A stretch of 33,162 nt of DNA from Betaproteobacteria bacterium (GCA_025358155.1 JANYKR010000146.1:1-33162); one strand, 5' to 3'; positions 16,051 to 23,587 are shown, counted from the stretch's first letter. The notes: a model not told the origin generated them from the sequence alone. Made by a program: numbers and translations.

Positions 16051-17169
16051 TCAAGCAGTCTGCCTACGCCCGCCCAGCGGAGCCATTTTTTCCCAGCGCC
16101 GGAACATGGGCAACATCCAGGCGCGCAAGACATGCCGCCGATTCTCCGTAAAGTGGCCAAGCACCCCGACAGACAGCATCGTCAGCAATGTCACGGCCGC
16201 CCAGTAGGCATGCGCCTTCGGATCACCGCGCAGCACAGCGGCCCAGAACAGGAAGAGCGGCTGGTGCAGCAGGTAGAGCGTAAAAGTGTAGTTCGCGAAG
16301 AAACGAACCGGCGCGGCCACGGCCAACAGCAGGCCGCCCTGGGTGGCAAGGATGACGCGCATCCCAGCGAAGTTCGCAAACACCAGGATGCCGAGCAGGT
16401 AATCCGCTAAAAAGCGCTTGGAGAACGTGAGCTGGTAGACCAGGGAAGGCCCGATCAGAGCCTCCAGCCAGGGCTCACCCAGGCTCATGGTGTCGAAACG
16501 GTGGAACACCACGATACCGGCGGCCGACAGGACCACCAAGGCCCACGCGCTGCCGAGCGACAGGGACTGGAGCGCTCGCCACCGGTACAGCAACACACCC
16601 AACCACCATACGGGGGCGAGCAGAATCAGTTTGGGCCCGATCACCGCCATGGTCACGGCAGCAGCGATCAGGCCTTTGCGCCCGGGAAAGAACATCACCA
16701 GCGCAAACGTCACGTAATACCACCACTCATAGCAAATGGACCAGTACGGAACATTCGAAAAGCTCGTGATCGAGACCAACCACACTTCGTTGGCCATCAG
16801 CACGCTACCGGCGACACGGGTCAGGAATTGGTCGAACGGGTAATGGTAGATGGCCGGGTAGAGCGTCCGTCCGACCGCATCCAGCAGCAAAGTGACGACG
16901 ATCGCCGGGATGGCGACCGAAAACACACGGGATATCCGGCTTGCCGAGTAGTCTGCCAAGGTGGACTCCTTGGTATCGGTAATGAAGGCAATGACAAAAC
17001 CCGACAAAACGAAGAAGACGATCACTGAACTGTGGCCGTAGTTGCTGGCCGGCAGGATCGACTCGGTCAGGAAACGCTGGTTGGAATGCCACATGTAAAC
17101 CAGCAGTGCCGCGGAAAAGCGCACCAGGTCCAGGTACACCGAAAACGGACGGTTCATGGCGGCGCGCAT
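16051..17169 (-). CDS. Acyltransferase 3 family membrane protein (OafA-like)
   Basis: A 372-residue integral membrane protein of the acyltransferase-3 (OafA/WecH) family, which O-acylates, usually O-acetylates, surface sugars. The opening YLDLVRFSAALLVYMWHSNQ has the conserved Arg and His, and GHSSVIVFFVLSGFVIA is the second family block. About ten hydrophobic helices follow, ending in FANYTFTLYLLHQPLFLFW, also typical. The ATG at 17167-17169 overlaps the deacetylase TGA (TGATG), suggesting coupling; a second ATG 12 nt on (17155-17157) is a possible start. It sits between deacetylase and FkbH-like genes, so a role on the same glycan is likely. Donor and acceptor unknown. Confidence 0.88.
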   Translation of the reverse strand: MRAAMNRPFSVYLDLVRFSAALLVYMWHSNQRFLTESILPASNYGHSSVIVFFVLSGFVIAFITDTKESTLADYSASRISRVFSVAIPAIVVTLLLDAVGRTLYPAIYHYPFDQFLTRVAGSVLMANEVWLVSITSFSNVPYWSICYEWWYYVTFALVMFFPGRKGLIAAAVTMAVIGPKLILLAPVWWLGVLLYRWRALQSLSLGSAWALVVLSAAGIVVFHRFDTMSLGEPWLEALIGPSLVYQLTFSKRFLADYLLGILVFANFAGMRVILATQGGLLLAVAAPVRFFANYTFTLYLLHQPLFLFWAAVLRGDPKAHAYWAAVTLLTMLSVGVLGHFTENRRHVLRAWMLPMFRRWEKMAPLGGRRQTA

Positions 17170-18128
17170 CAGATGACCCGCCTCATGGCCTGCTCCCCGA
17201 GGCGCCACAAGGTGCCTGGCCACCGGGCGTCGGCCAACGCGGTGTCGATCGGCGCGCCAATCTTGATCGGTTCGCCAGACAGGGTGGCAGCCGTCAACCT
17301 GCCCCGGTTGTCCCCGAGGTAGCGGCACAATGCCTCGAACCGTGCAACCACGAACCGGTCGGGCTCGCTCAGACCTGGCTTGAGCATCTCGAAGTTGTGG
17401 GACAGGATGACGAAATGCGCAGCCTGGCGGGTCACGGCAGACTCGATCGCATCACGCATCTCGGCAAAACTGCAGGCGCCCACCTGCGCCGGCCGGCGTT
17501 TGCCCAGGCCGTCCCGGAAGACCGTCATCGGCAGGATACGGATCTGCTCGAATTCCAGCGGATGCAGGAAGTCGATCTTGTCGCGCAAGTCAGGCCCGCT
17601 GTGCGGCAGGACAGCATGCAGGCTGCTGTCGATGCCGATGCCGACCTGGCGCAGGGCATGGTAGGTGTCGTGGTTGCAGGCGAAACTGCCCGCACGAAAG
17701 GCGGTGACGGCGGAGCAGCCGACCTGGGCTAGCAGATCGAGGCCCATCGTCAGGAGCGCCACCTGTTCATCGAGCGTGTAGTAGGACAGGTGCTGGCGCT
17801 TGACGGTGGCGCCGACGAAGGGCAATGGGCGGATCTCGTCCGTCCACTCCGGGTGCAGGTGCAGCTGGATGTCGTGTCCACCGGCCCGGATCAGATTAAC
17901 AATCGTGGCCAGGCGGTCTACGCCAAACCGGGCGGCAAACAGGGGTTCGACGAAGAAAACGCCCTTCAAACCATGGCGGTCCAGGATCTCCAACGTCTTC
18001 GGAAGCGCATAGTCACCTTTGGGCGAGCGGCCATACACGTACCTGTCGAAGCTGGCGGGGAAACGGCGGTCCAGGTCGCTCCAACCGCCACACCAGATCT
18101 CGACGTCAAAAGTCAAATAGATTTTCAC
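17169..18128 (-). CDS. Polysaccharide-deacetylase-like (NodB/CE4-type) protein
   Basis: A 319-residue soluble protein with the beginning of a NodB/CE4 barrel: LTFDVEIWC (5-13), where Asp8 would be the motif-1 aspartate, then GHDIQLHLHPEW (84-95) with His85, His90 and His92 as likely metal ligands. Later FRAGSFACN and FVILSHNFEM fit further family motifs. No signal peptide is visible, so it may act in the cytoplasm. CE4 enzymes remove N-acetyl or related groups from sugars; this divergent group is mostly uncharacterised. The start is GTG 18126-18128, as no ATG precedes the conserved N-terminus. It is the first gene of the cassette. Deacetylation of an amino sugar before re-acylation is my inference. 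Confidence 0.78.
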   Translation of the reverse strand: MKIYLTFDVEIWCGGWSDLDRRFPASFDRYVYGRSPKGDYALPKTLEILDRHGLKGVFFVEPLFAARFGVDRLATIVNLIRAGGHDIQLHLHPEWTDEIRPLPFVGATVKRQHLSYYTLDEQVALLTMGLDLLAQVGCSAVTAFRAGSFACNHDTYHALRQVGIGIDSSLHAVLPHSGPDLRDKIDFLHPLEFEQIRILPMTVFRDGLGKRRPAQVGACSFAEMRDAIESAVTRQAAHFVILSHNFEMLKPGLSEPDRFVVARFEALCRYLGDNRGRLTAATLSGEPIKIGAPIDTALADARWPGTLWRLGEQAMRRVI

Positions 18129-18416
18129 GAAGTGTAAGACTGATCCGAAATCGCTCGATGCTCACTCGGCATCGGCTGGGCTTCATTGTGCAACGTGCAC
18201 CGCCGTTTCATCGTAACCTCCGCTGCTGTTTGTTCAGGGAATTGCCAGAAACTTCATGGTCAAGCATGTCTTGATCGGGCATTGCCGGCCGCCCAACAGT
18301 GAAATTCAGGGGCCACGCAAAATGAACCTGAGGGTGAACAATTGTATCAACTGAGCCATGGTTTTCGCATGGAGGGAACGACGTTGTCGCCGATATGGCG
18401 CGTGCTCTTGGCCGGT
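18129..18416. promoter_or_regulatory. Upstream region of the acyl cassette, with a small palindrome
   Basis: About 290 bp without a supported gene between the deacetylase start and the insertion sequence. It is visibly more AT-rich than the surroundings. GTGCA-ACG-TGCAC at 18188-18200 is a perfect small palindrome about 60 nt upstream of the GTG and could be an operator; on the minus strand CACAAT overlaps its edge as a possible -10. The half nearer the IS reads as a weak open frame without recognisable domains and might be debris of an older insertion. Confidence 0.3.
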
Positions 18417-18442
18417 CCTGATCAGTCATGAACCTCAGCCTG
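18417..18442 (+). repeat. Left terminal inverted repeat of the IS
   Basis: Matches 19436-19461 in reverse complement at 24 of 26 positions. It contains the transposase TGA (18422-18424 on the minus strand), so the gene ends inside the repeat or, if CTGATCAG is target DNA, at the junction itself. Confidence 0.8.
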
Positions 18443-19375
18443 CCCACCAATGAAGCGCTCGCGCACAGGCCGAGCGCTTGCGCCATGACCGATGAGCTCA
18501 GAGATCAGCTGCTGCAGATCGAAGCGCCGGTTGAAGCGGTAGCAGAAGGCGCCGAGGTATTGGCTGGCGTACTTGCGGAACTTGAAGGCCTTATGCGCCT
18601 CGTTGATCATCGTTTTGAGGTTACCGAGCACCGTGTTGATCCACTTGAACTGAGGCAGCTCACGCGGCTTGCGATCACCGACGACCACGTACGAGTGGGC
18701 GCAACCGGCATCGATGACACCGGCAAAGCAGTTCAGGCCGTCGCTGCGCACGTCGCAGCCGGGCAGCAAATTTCGGCGCGCCCAGTCGGTGATGGCTTGC
18801 GAAGTGAATCCGCTGAGCTGATTAATCTTGACGAACAGCGAGCGACCATCGTCGCTGGTGGACACCGCGGCCACGATGGGCACCTTGTTGGGCGATCCAC
18901 GTCCACCAACCCCAGGCCGCTCGCCGCCGAGGTAAGCGTCGTCGAGCTGAACCATGCCCTCCAGCGGGGTCTGGCTGTCACGCTCGCTCATGGTGGCCAT
19001 CAGCTTTTGGTGATCCAGCCAGTCCGTGCGGTACGAGGTACCCAAATGGCGCTTGAGCGCCAGGGCAGACAACCCGGTCTTGGCCTCGCTGATCAGATAG
19101 ATCGCCAAGAACCAAGTGCGAAGCGGCAGATTGGTGCTGTCGATCAAAGTGCCAGCGGTCAGCGAGGTCTGGTGGCGGCAGCCCCGGCACTGGAACAGCT
19201 TGCGGGCGCCGTGGCCAACGACGTAGTGTTCGGGAGCCTCGCAGCGCGCACAACGAAAGCCATGCGGCCAGCGATGCGCCGCCAGGGCTGCTGCGCACTG
19301 AACTTCGGTCCCGTAGCGGCTGAAGAAATCCGGCAGAGACATCCCGTGTTGGAACTGGACTTGGTTCATGGGCAT
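18422..19375 (-). CDS. IS1595-family transposase
   Basis: A full-length 317-residue transposase. The N-terminal zinc ribbon is visible as CARC ... CRGC (about 42-64), preceded by MSLPDFFSRYGTE, typical of this family. The catalytic DDE-type domain shows QLDDAYLGGE for the first Asp, DGLNCF for the second, and the INTVLGNLKTMI block carrying the third residue (Asn in many IS1595 members). I chose ATG 19373-19375 because GGAG lies 6 nt upstream; ATG 19367-19369 and an upstream ATG at 19424-19426 are alternatives. No frameshift or stop is seen, so the element may be active. Confidence in the family is high. Confidence 0.9.
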   Translation of the reverse strand: MPMNQVQFQHGMSLPDFFSRYGTEVQCAAALAAHRWPHGFRCARCEAPEHYVVGHGARKLFQCRGCRHQTSLTAGTLIDSTNLPLRTWFLAIYLISEAKTGLSALALKRHLGTSYRTDWLDHQKLMATMSERDSQTPLEGMVQLDDAYLGGERPGVGGRGSPNKVPIVAAVSTSDDGRSLFVKINQLSGFTSQAITDWARRNLLPGCDVRSDGLNCFAGVIDAGCAHSYVVVGDRKPRELPQFKWINTVLGNLKTMINEAHKAFKFRKYASQYLGAFCYRFNRRFDLQQLISELIGHGASARPVRERFIGGQAEVHD

Positions 19376-19435
19376 CGCTGGCTCCGGTCTGGTGACATGG
19401 GTCAGCGTACAGGGCCGGTAGCTCATAGGGCGAGC

Positions 19436-19461
19436 CAGGCTGAGCTTCGTGACTGATCAGG
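19436..19461 (-). repeat. Right terminal inverted repeat of the IS
   Basis: Reverse complement of the left end with two mismatches. It ends in CTGATCAGG; the next bases (TGGCGTCA) do not repeat the left flank (TGGCCGGT). Confidence 0.8.
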
Positions 19462-19555
19462 TGGCGTCAGGGTGCCGACGGTCGGCTGGCGGCTCGTTGC
19501 GGTCGTTCGTGTTCGCCGATTTGTCCGACCGCTTTGCCCCGGCCCGCCGTCACTC

Positions 19556-20071
19556 GATATTCGGCGCCGGGTATTCGCCCCGGCGGGCGACCATTCTTTC
19601 TTTTGGCGAAAAGAAAGAAGGCAAAGAAAGCGCTTCAATTCAATACCATGGTCATATACACGTCTTCGATCACGCCCTTGTTGACTCACTCGCCCGCCCG
19701 GCGGGCTCAAACAGAGGCGTATTTGAAGGCCCAGAACGCGCCGTCGATTTACCGACTCAGGCGGCTGCTGCTGCAAACTGCAGACCACGTGGCAGGTGCA
19801 AAAGCGTCCGCTGCCCGCCGCCCGCCGCCCGCCGTGCGTCGTGCGTCGCCAATCCAGCAGCCGCCTTTGCCGCGCCGCTGACCGGTCATCACGCCGCTTG
19901 CCAGGTGGCGCCTGTTTGAGCCCGCCCGGCGGGCGAGTCGATACTCTCCGCGATGGTTGACGTCGTGTATATCGACATGGAAACTGTTTTTCCAGACTTT
20001 TCTTTGCTGACTTTCTTTTCTAGAAAAGAAAGTTAGGCGCCCGCCGGGGCGAAACCCCGGCGCCGAATATC
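19556..20071. repeat. 516-bp nested palindromic element (REP-pair-like)
   Basis: Two ~160-bp arms in inverted orientation (19556-19714 and 19912-20071) flank a 197-bp centre. Each arm starts outside with GATATTCGGCGCCGGG, then a GCCCCGGCGGGCG block, then an A/T-rich CTTTCTTTT / AAAAGAAAG hairpin, a CATATACACG-type motif, and ends inside with CGGGCTCAAACAG. Inside the centre an 11-bp inverted repeat (19760-19770 with 19855-19865) continues the nesting. Arms match closely at both ends and loosely between. I see no credible gene inside; short frames there have no known domain. Such GC-rich plus CTTTCTTTT repeats recur between genes in Burkholderiales (from memory, not checked). Confidence 0.75.
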
Positions 20072-20146
20072 AAACAACGGCAACACCCAGCAAAGCGTGC
20101 GCTCAAAACACCTGCGATGAACAGCAGCACCGAGCCGCAGGCCGCC

Positions 20147-20180
20147 AACACCCAAGACCCAACACCCAACACCCAACACC
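20147..20180 (+). repeat. Tandem heptamer AACACCC (about five copies)
   Basis: AACACCC, AAGACCC, AACACCC, AACACCC and a partial AACACC follow one another in the gap between the palindromic element and the M20 peptidase gene. The pattern is simple-sequence slippage; no coding role is supported. Confidence 0.7.
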
Positions 20181-20200
20181 ACGGCTTGCGCCGCCGCTTT

Positions 20201-20273
20201 TGCAGCGAGCTTCAGCGCCTTCGCGTATTCGGACACCAACGTCGGCCCGTGCATGATCGGGCCGGTGTAGGTA
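20201..20273 (-). pseudogene. Possible diverged remnant of a pyrD 3' end
   Basis: Read on the minus strand this stretch gives YTGPIMHGPTLVSEYAKALK. The last residues of the intact PyrD in this window are [20 protein letters not shown]. Ten of 20 positions are identical and several others are conservative, with about 70 percent base identity over 44 nt by eye. Orientation is the same as pyrD, with the M20 gene between. It is short, so chance resemblance is quite possible. Confidence 0.2.
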
Positions 20274-20338
20274 GGCCCCGCAGTGTCGGGTGCTCGATTT
20301 GCGCGTATACCTCTGCCCCAGAGCAACCACCACCCCCT

Positions 20339-21661
20339 ATGAAAAACCAGCACCCCCTCCGCAGTACCGCTGCCAGGCTCTGCCTGCCGTTGATCGCCTT
20401 TGCACTGGCATGGCCCGAACCCGCGCTGGCGCAGACCGCGCCGCTTGCGGTCAGGGCCCAGGTGGATACGCAGTTGCAGCCTTATCTCCACACGCTGAAG
20501 AGTCTGGTGGGCATCGAGAGTGGCAGCCGCGATCTGGAAGGCTTGGCGCAGCTGGCCGGCGTGGTCGAGGCCCGGCTGAAAGCCACCGGCATGACCACAC
20601 AGCGCATGCCCACCAAAGCGCCGGATTTCCATCCACAGCTCAAAGGTGCGGTGCTGGGCGACATGGTCTATGCCACCCGCCAGGGTACGGGCAAACGCAG
20701 CGTGCTGCTCATCGCCCACATGGACACGGTGTACACCCGCGGCATGGGCGCAAAGCAGCCGTTTCGTGTCGATGGTGACCGTGCCTACGGGCTGGGCATT
20801 GCCGACGACAAGAGCGGTGTGGCACTGATCCTGCATGCCGTCGCCCTACTCGACAAGATGGGCTTCAACGACTACGCCAAGCTGGGCGTGCTGATCAATG
20901 GCGACGAGGAAATCGGCTCGCCGGGTTCGGGCGCGTTCATCACACAACTGGGCAGCGAGTACGACGCCGTGCTGTCGTTTGAAGGCGGCGGTGGTGCTGA
21001 CAGCAACTTTGTGCGCTTGGCCACCAGCAGCATCGCCATTGCGGAAATGCGCGTCACTGGCCGTGCAGCGCATGCCGGCGCCAATCCGGCGGCTGGCCGC
21101 AATGCGCTGTACGAACTGGCACACCAGATGCTGAAGACCCGTGACTTTGGCGACCCGTCCAAGGGCTTGCAGATCCACTGGACGGTGGCCAGTGCTGGCG
21201 ATTCACGCAATGTGATTCCGGCCAGCGCCATGGCCATTGGCGATGTGCGCTCGCTGACAAATCTCGACCTGGACCTGATGGAAAAGGACTTGCGCGCGGC
21301 GATTCAGAACAAGTTGATCCCCGACACCAAGATCGAATTGGACTTCTACCGCAGCCGGCCTGCATTTGTGCCCAACGAGGTGTCGCGCGTCCTGGCCAGG
21401 CACGCGCTGGCCGTGTACCAAGAGATCGGTGCCCACGACGGGCCCGCCCTCACCGCACGCGACCGCGCCACGGGCGGTGGCACCGACGCTGCGTTTGCCG
21501 GCCTGCGACCCAAGGGCGGCGTGCTCGAGAGTTTTGGCGCACGCGGCTACGGCGCGCATTCCAATGACAACGAGTACATCTTCGTCAACTCGATCATGCC
21601 CCGCCTCTACCTGGCCACGCGCATGGTCATGGACGTGGGCAGCGGCGCCGTGGCCTGGTAA
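20339..21661 (+). CDS. Secreted M20 metallopeptidase, carboxypeptidase G2-like
   Basis: A 440-residue exported zinc peptidase resembling glutamate carboxypeptidase (CPG2), which removes C-terminal glutamate from folates and peptides. The N-terminus has a Sec signal: basic start, hydrophobic CLPLIAFALA, cleavage likely after ALA-QT near residue 32. Metal-centre residues align with CPG2: His127-x-Asp129 (AHMDT), Asp156 (GIADDKSG), Glu190-Glu191 (NGDEEIGS), Glu216 (SFEGGG), and the late His in GAHSNDNEYI. The dimerisation domain (TGRAAHAGANPAAGRNAL) interrupts the catalytic domain as usual. ATG 20339 was chosen because it begins the signal peptide; a longer frame from 20117 runs through tandem repeats. 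It lies between the repeat element and convergent pyrD. Substrate is inferred. Confidence 0.9.
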   Translation: MKNQHPLRSTAARLCLPLIAFALAWPEPALAQTAPLAVRAQVDTQLQPYLHTLKSLVGIESGSRDLEGLAQLAGVVEARLKATGMTTQRMPTKAPDFHPQLKGAVLGDMVYATRQGTGKRSVLLIAHMDTVYTRGMGAKQPFRVDGDRAYGLGIADDKSGVALILHAVALLDKMGFNDYAKLGVLINGDEEIGSPGSGAFITQLGSEYDAVLSFEGGGGADSNFVRLATSSIAIAEMRVTGRAAHAGANPAAGRNALYELAHQMLKTRDFGDPSKGLQIHWTVASAGDSRNVIPASAMAIGDVRSLTNLDLDLMEKDLRAAIQNKLIPDTKIELDFYRSRPAFVPNEVSRVLARHALAVYQEIGAHDGPALTARDRATGGGTDAAFAGLRPKGGVLESFGARGYGAHSNDNEYIFVNSIMPRLYLATRMVMDVGSGAVAW

Positions 21662-21726
21662 GGCCGGCGCGCCGGAGGCGGTCAGCCCACCGGTCTGCAC
21701 CGCTTGCCGCCCGCCCGCAGCCGGAT

Positions 21727-22788
21727 TCAGCTTGCGCGTGCCTTGTTTGTCCCAGCCTTCATCAACCGCGCGGCATCGGTCACCAGAGCCGGCCCGCGGT
21801 AGATCAGGCCGGTGTAAATCTGCACCAGATCGGCCCCTGAGTCGCGTTTGGCCTGGGCATCAGCGGCGCTCATCACGCCGCCCACGCCGATGATGGGGAA
21901 GTCGGGGCCGAGTTCGCTGCGCAGCAGGCGGATCACCCGGTTGCTGGCCTCGAACACCGGCTTGCCGCTCAGGCCGCCGGCCTCGTCGGCGTGCGGCAGG
22001 CCGAGCACCGCATCGCGGGCAACGGTGGTGTTGGTGGCGATCACGCCGTCGATGCCGTTGCGTTTGAGTGTCAACGCGATCAGCCGGACTTGGGCTTCGT
22101 CCAGGTCGGGCGCGATCTTGACAAACAGCGGAACGGTCTTGCCGTGCTGCTTGGCGAGCTTGGCTTTGCGGACCTGCAGCGTGCCCAGCAGCGCGTCCAG
22201 GGCTTCTTCGCCTTGCAGCGCCCGCAGGTTCTGGGTATTCGGGCTGGAGATGTTGAGGGTGACGTAGTCGGCATGCGGGTAGACGCCGTCCAGCCCCAGC
22301 AGGTAGTCGCTGGCCGCGTCGGCCACCGGTGTGGCGGCGTTTTTGCCGATGTTCAGACCCAGGATGCCGCCACCGGCCCGAAAGCTGCGGGCCCGCTTGA
22401 CGTTGCCGATGAAGGCCGCTAGGCCGCCGTTGTTGAAACCCAGCCGGTTGATCAGCGCATCGCGCTCGGGCAGGCGGAACATCCTGGGCTTGGGGTTGCC
22501 GGGCTGGGCCTTGGGCGTGACGGTGCCCACCTCGATGAAGCCAAAGCCCATCGCGCCGAGGCCATCGATGCAACGGCCGTTCTTGTCGAGGCCCGCCGCC
22601 AGGCCGATGCGGTTGGCAAACCGCAGCCCAGCCAGCGCCACCGGGTCATCCACCCTGGGCTGCTGCCACAGACATTGCAAGGGCGTGCCCTGCAGCGCAT
22701 CGATGGCGTCCATCGTCAGGTCGTGGGCCCGCTCGGGATCGAGCCCGAACAGGAAGGGGCGGGTCAGTGCATAAGGGACAAAAGCCAT
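21727..22788 (-). CDS. pyrD: Dihydroorotate dehydrogenase (quinone), class 2
   Basis: PyrD oxidises dihydroorotate to orotate in pyrimidine synthesis, passing electrons to quinone at the inner membrane. The 353-residue protein has the class 2 N-terminal helix region ([18 protein letters not shown]), [38 protein letters not shown], the active-site block [11 protein letters not shown] with the catalytic serine, TNTT, and the FMN phosphate segment IIGVGGV. Ending [12 protein letters not shown] is typical. Length is normal. The ATG lies 7 nt after a GACAAT box and no Shine-Dalgarno is evident. It converges with the M20 gene and diverges from rpiA. Confidence 0.97.
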   Translation of the reverse strand: MAFVPYALTRPFLFGLDPERAHDLTMDAIDALQGTPLQCLWQQPRVDDPVALAGLRFANRIGLAAGLDKNGRCIDGLGAMGFGFIEVGTVTPKAQPGNPKPRMFRLPERDALINRLGFNNGGLAAFIGNVKRARSFRAGGGILGLNIGKNAATPVADAASDYLLGLDGVYPHADYVTLNISSPNTQNLRALQGEEALDALLGTLQVRKAKLAKQHGKTVPLFVKIAPDLDEAQVRLIALTLKRNGIDGVIATNTTVARDAVLGLPHADEAGGLSGKPVFEASNRVIRLLRSELGPDFPIIGVGGVMSAADAQAKRDSGADLVQIYTGLIYRGPALVTDAARLMKAGTNKARAS

Positions 22789-22795
22789 AATTCGG

Positions 22796-22801
22796 ATTGT
22801 C
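22796..22801 (-). promoter_or_regulatory. -10 box of pyrD, 7 nt before ATG
   Basis: GACAATC on the minus strand ends 7 nt upstream of the pyrD ATG. No good -35 is present at normal spacing (GCGGCC). A transcript from here would be leaderless or have a leader of very few bases. Confidence 0.45.
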
Positions 22802-22816
22802 CCAGACCGCCAGATT

Positions 22817-22882
22817 CAGGCCGCTGCCCTCAGGCCGCTATCCCAGGCCGCCACCCCAGGCCACTACCCCCAGGCCACTACC
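22817..22882 (+). repeat. Five imperfect CAGGCC(G/A)C tandem units upstream of rpiA
   Basis: Units of 12-14 nt beginning CAGGCC start at 22817, 22831, 22844, 22857 and 22871 and end 15 nt before the rpiA ATG. They also lie directly upstream of the pyrD promoter. Unit length is not constant, so replication slippage or a repeated binding site are both possible. Confidence 0.75.
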
Positions 22883-22897
22883 CAGGCGCCCCGCACC

Positions 22898-23563
22898 ATG
22901 ACCCAGGATGAACTCAAGGCCCTCGTTGGCCGCGCCGCGTTGGCGTATGTGGTGCCCGGCACGGTGGTGGGTGTGGGCACGGGCTCGACCGTCAACTGCT
23001 TCATAGCCGCGCTGGCCGAGATCAAGCACCAGATCCTGGGCGCTGTGTCGAGCTCGGTGCAGAGCACGGCACGGCTGCAGGCACTGGGCATCCCGGTGCT
23101 GGACGCGAACCAGGTCGAGCAGATACCGGTCTACATCGACGGTGCCGACGAGATCGATCACCAAGGATTCATGGTCAAGGGCGGCGGTGCAGCGCTGACG
23201 CGCGAGAAGATCGTCGCCGACCTGGCCGAGCGCTTTGTCTGCATCGCCGACGAGAGCAAGCGGGTGGCGGTGATGGGCCGGTTTCCGCTGCCCGTCGAGG
23301 TGATACCGATGGCCGCGGCGCAGGTGACACGGCGCTTTGCAGTGGCTTACGGCGGTACGGCCAGTGTGCGGCCGGGCGTGACCACCGACAACGGCAACCT
23401 GATCCTGGACGTGCGCGGTCTGGCGATCACAGACCCGCTGGCGATGGAGACCGAGATCAACCAGTGGCCGGGCGTGGTGTCGGTGGGCATCTTTGCCCGC
23501 TTGCGGGCCCGAGTCTGCCTGCTGGGCACGGCGCAGGGCGTGCAGACTTTGGTGTTTGACTGA
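22898..23563 (+). CDS. rpiA: Ribose-5-phosphate isomerase A
   Basis: RpiA interconverts ribose 5-phosphate and ribulose 5-phosphate in the pentose phosphate pathway. The 221-residue protein has the phosphate-binding block [12 protein letters not shown] (about 25-36), [14 protein letters not shown], the active-site motif DGADEID (about 83-89), [12 protein letters not shown], and PVEVIPMA; all are family hallmarks and length is standard. Start ATG 22898 lies after an unusual tandem-repeat leader with no visible Shine-Dalgarno. It diverges from pyrD and converges on mnmC. Confidence 0.97.
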   Translation: MTQDELKALVGRAALAYVVPGTVVGVGTGSTVNCFIAALAEIKHQILGAVSSSVQSTARLQALGIPVLDANQVEQIPVYIDGADEIDHQGFMVKGGGAALTREKIVADLAERFVCIADESKRVAVMGRFPLPVEVIPMAAAQVTRRFAVAYGGTASVRPGVTTDNGNLILDVRGLAITDPLAMETEINQWPGVVSVGIFARLRARVCLLGTAQGVQTLVFD

Positions 23564-23587
23564 CGGGTCCGACGGGTCCGACGGGTC
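23562..23587 (+). repeat. Three tandem GACGGGTCC units after rpiA
   Basis: The 9-nt unit GACGGGTCC occurs twice exactly and once as GACGGGTCA, starting within the rpiA stop codon. It occupies half of the 54-bp gap between convergent rpiA and mnmC. No terminator-like hairpin with a T-run was found in this gap. Confidence 0.7.

Larger units (their letters stand above)
18417..19461 (-). mobile_element. IS1595-family insertion sequence, about 1.05 kb
   Basis: A single intact transposase gene is bracketed by near-perfect inverted repeats (18417-18442 and 19436-19461; 26 bp with two mismatches). Size, one-gene layout, N-terminal zinc ribbon and terminal repeats fit IS1595 (ISPna2-like). The outermost 8 bp CTGATCAG are palindromic, so they could be either the tips of the inverted repeats or an 8-bp target duplication, the usual length for this family. 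Beyond them the flanks do not match. It sits at the upstream end of the acyl cassette. Confidence 0.85.

Noticed and set aside
14175-16151. 658-codon plus-strand frame opposite the FkbH-like gene
   Set aside because: Antisense of a well-supported gene, with no motif of its own.
18208-18486. Minus-strand frame spanning the IS end and its flank
   Set aside because: Crosses the IS boundary and has no domain; perhaps debris of an older element, but not supportable as a gene.
18409-19469. 8-bp target duplication outside the 26-bp IS repeats
   Set aside because: TGGCCGGT and TGGCGTCA share only the first four bases, so no duplication exists at that position; the CTGATCAG option is reported instead.
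19449-19919. Several short frames inside the palindromic element
   Set aside because: They run through inverted repeats and GCCCGCC slippage with no domain; best seen as non-coding.
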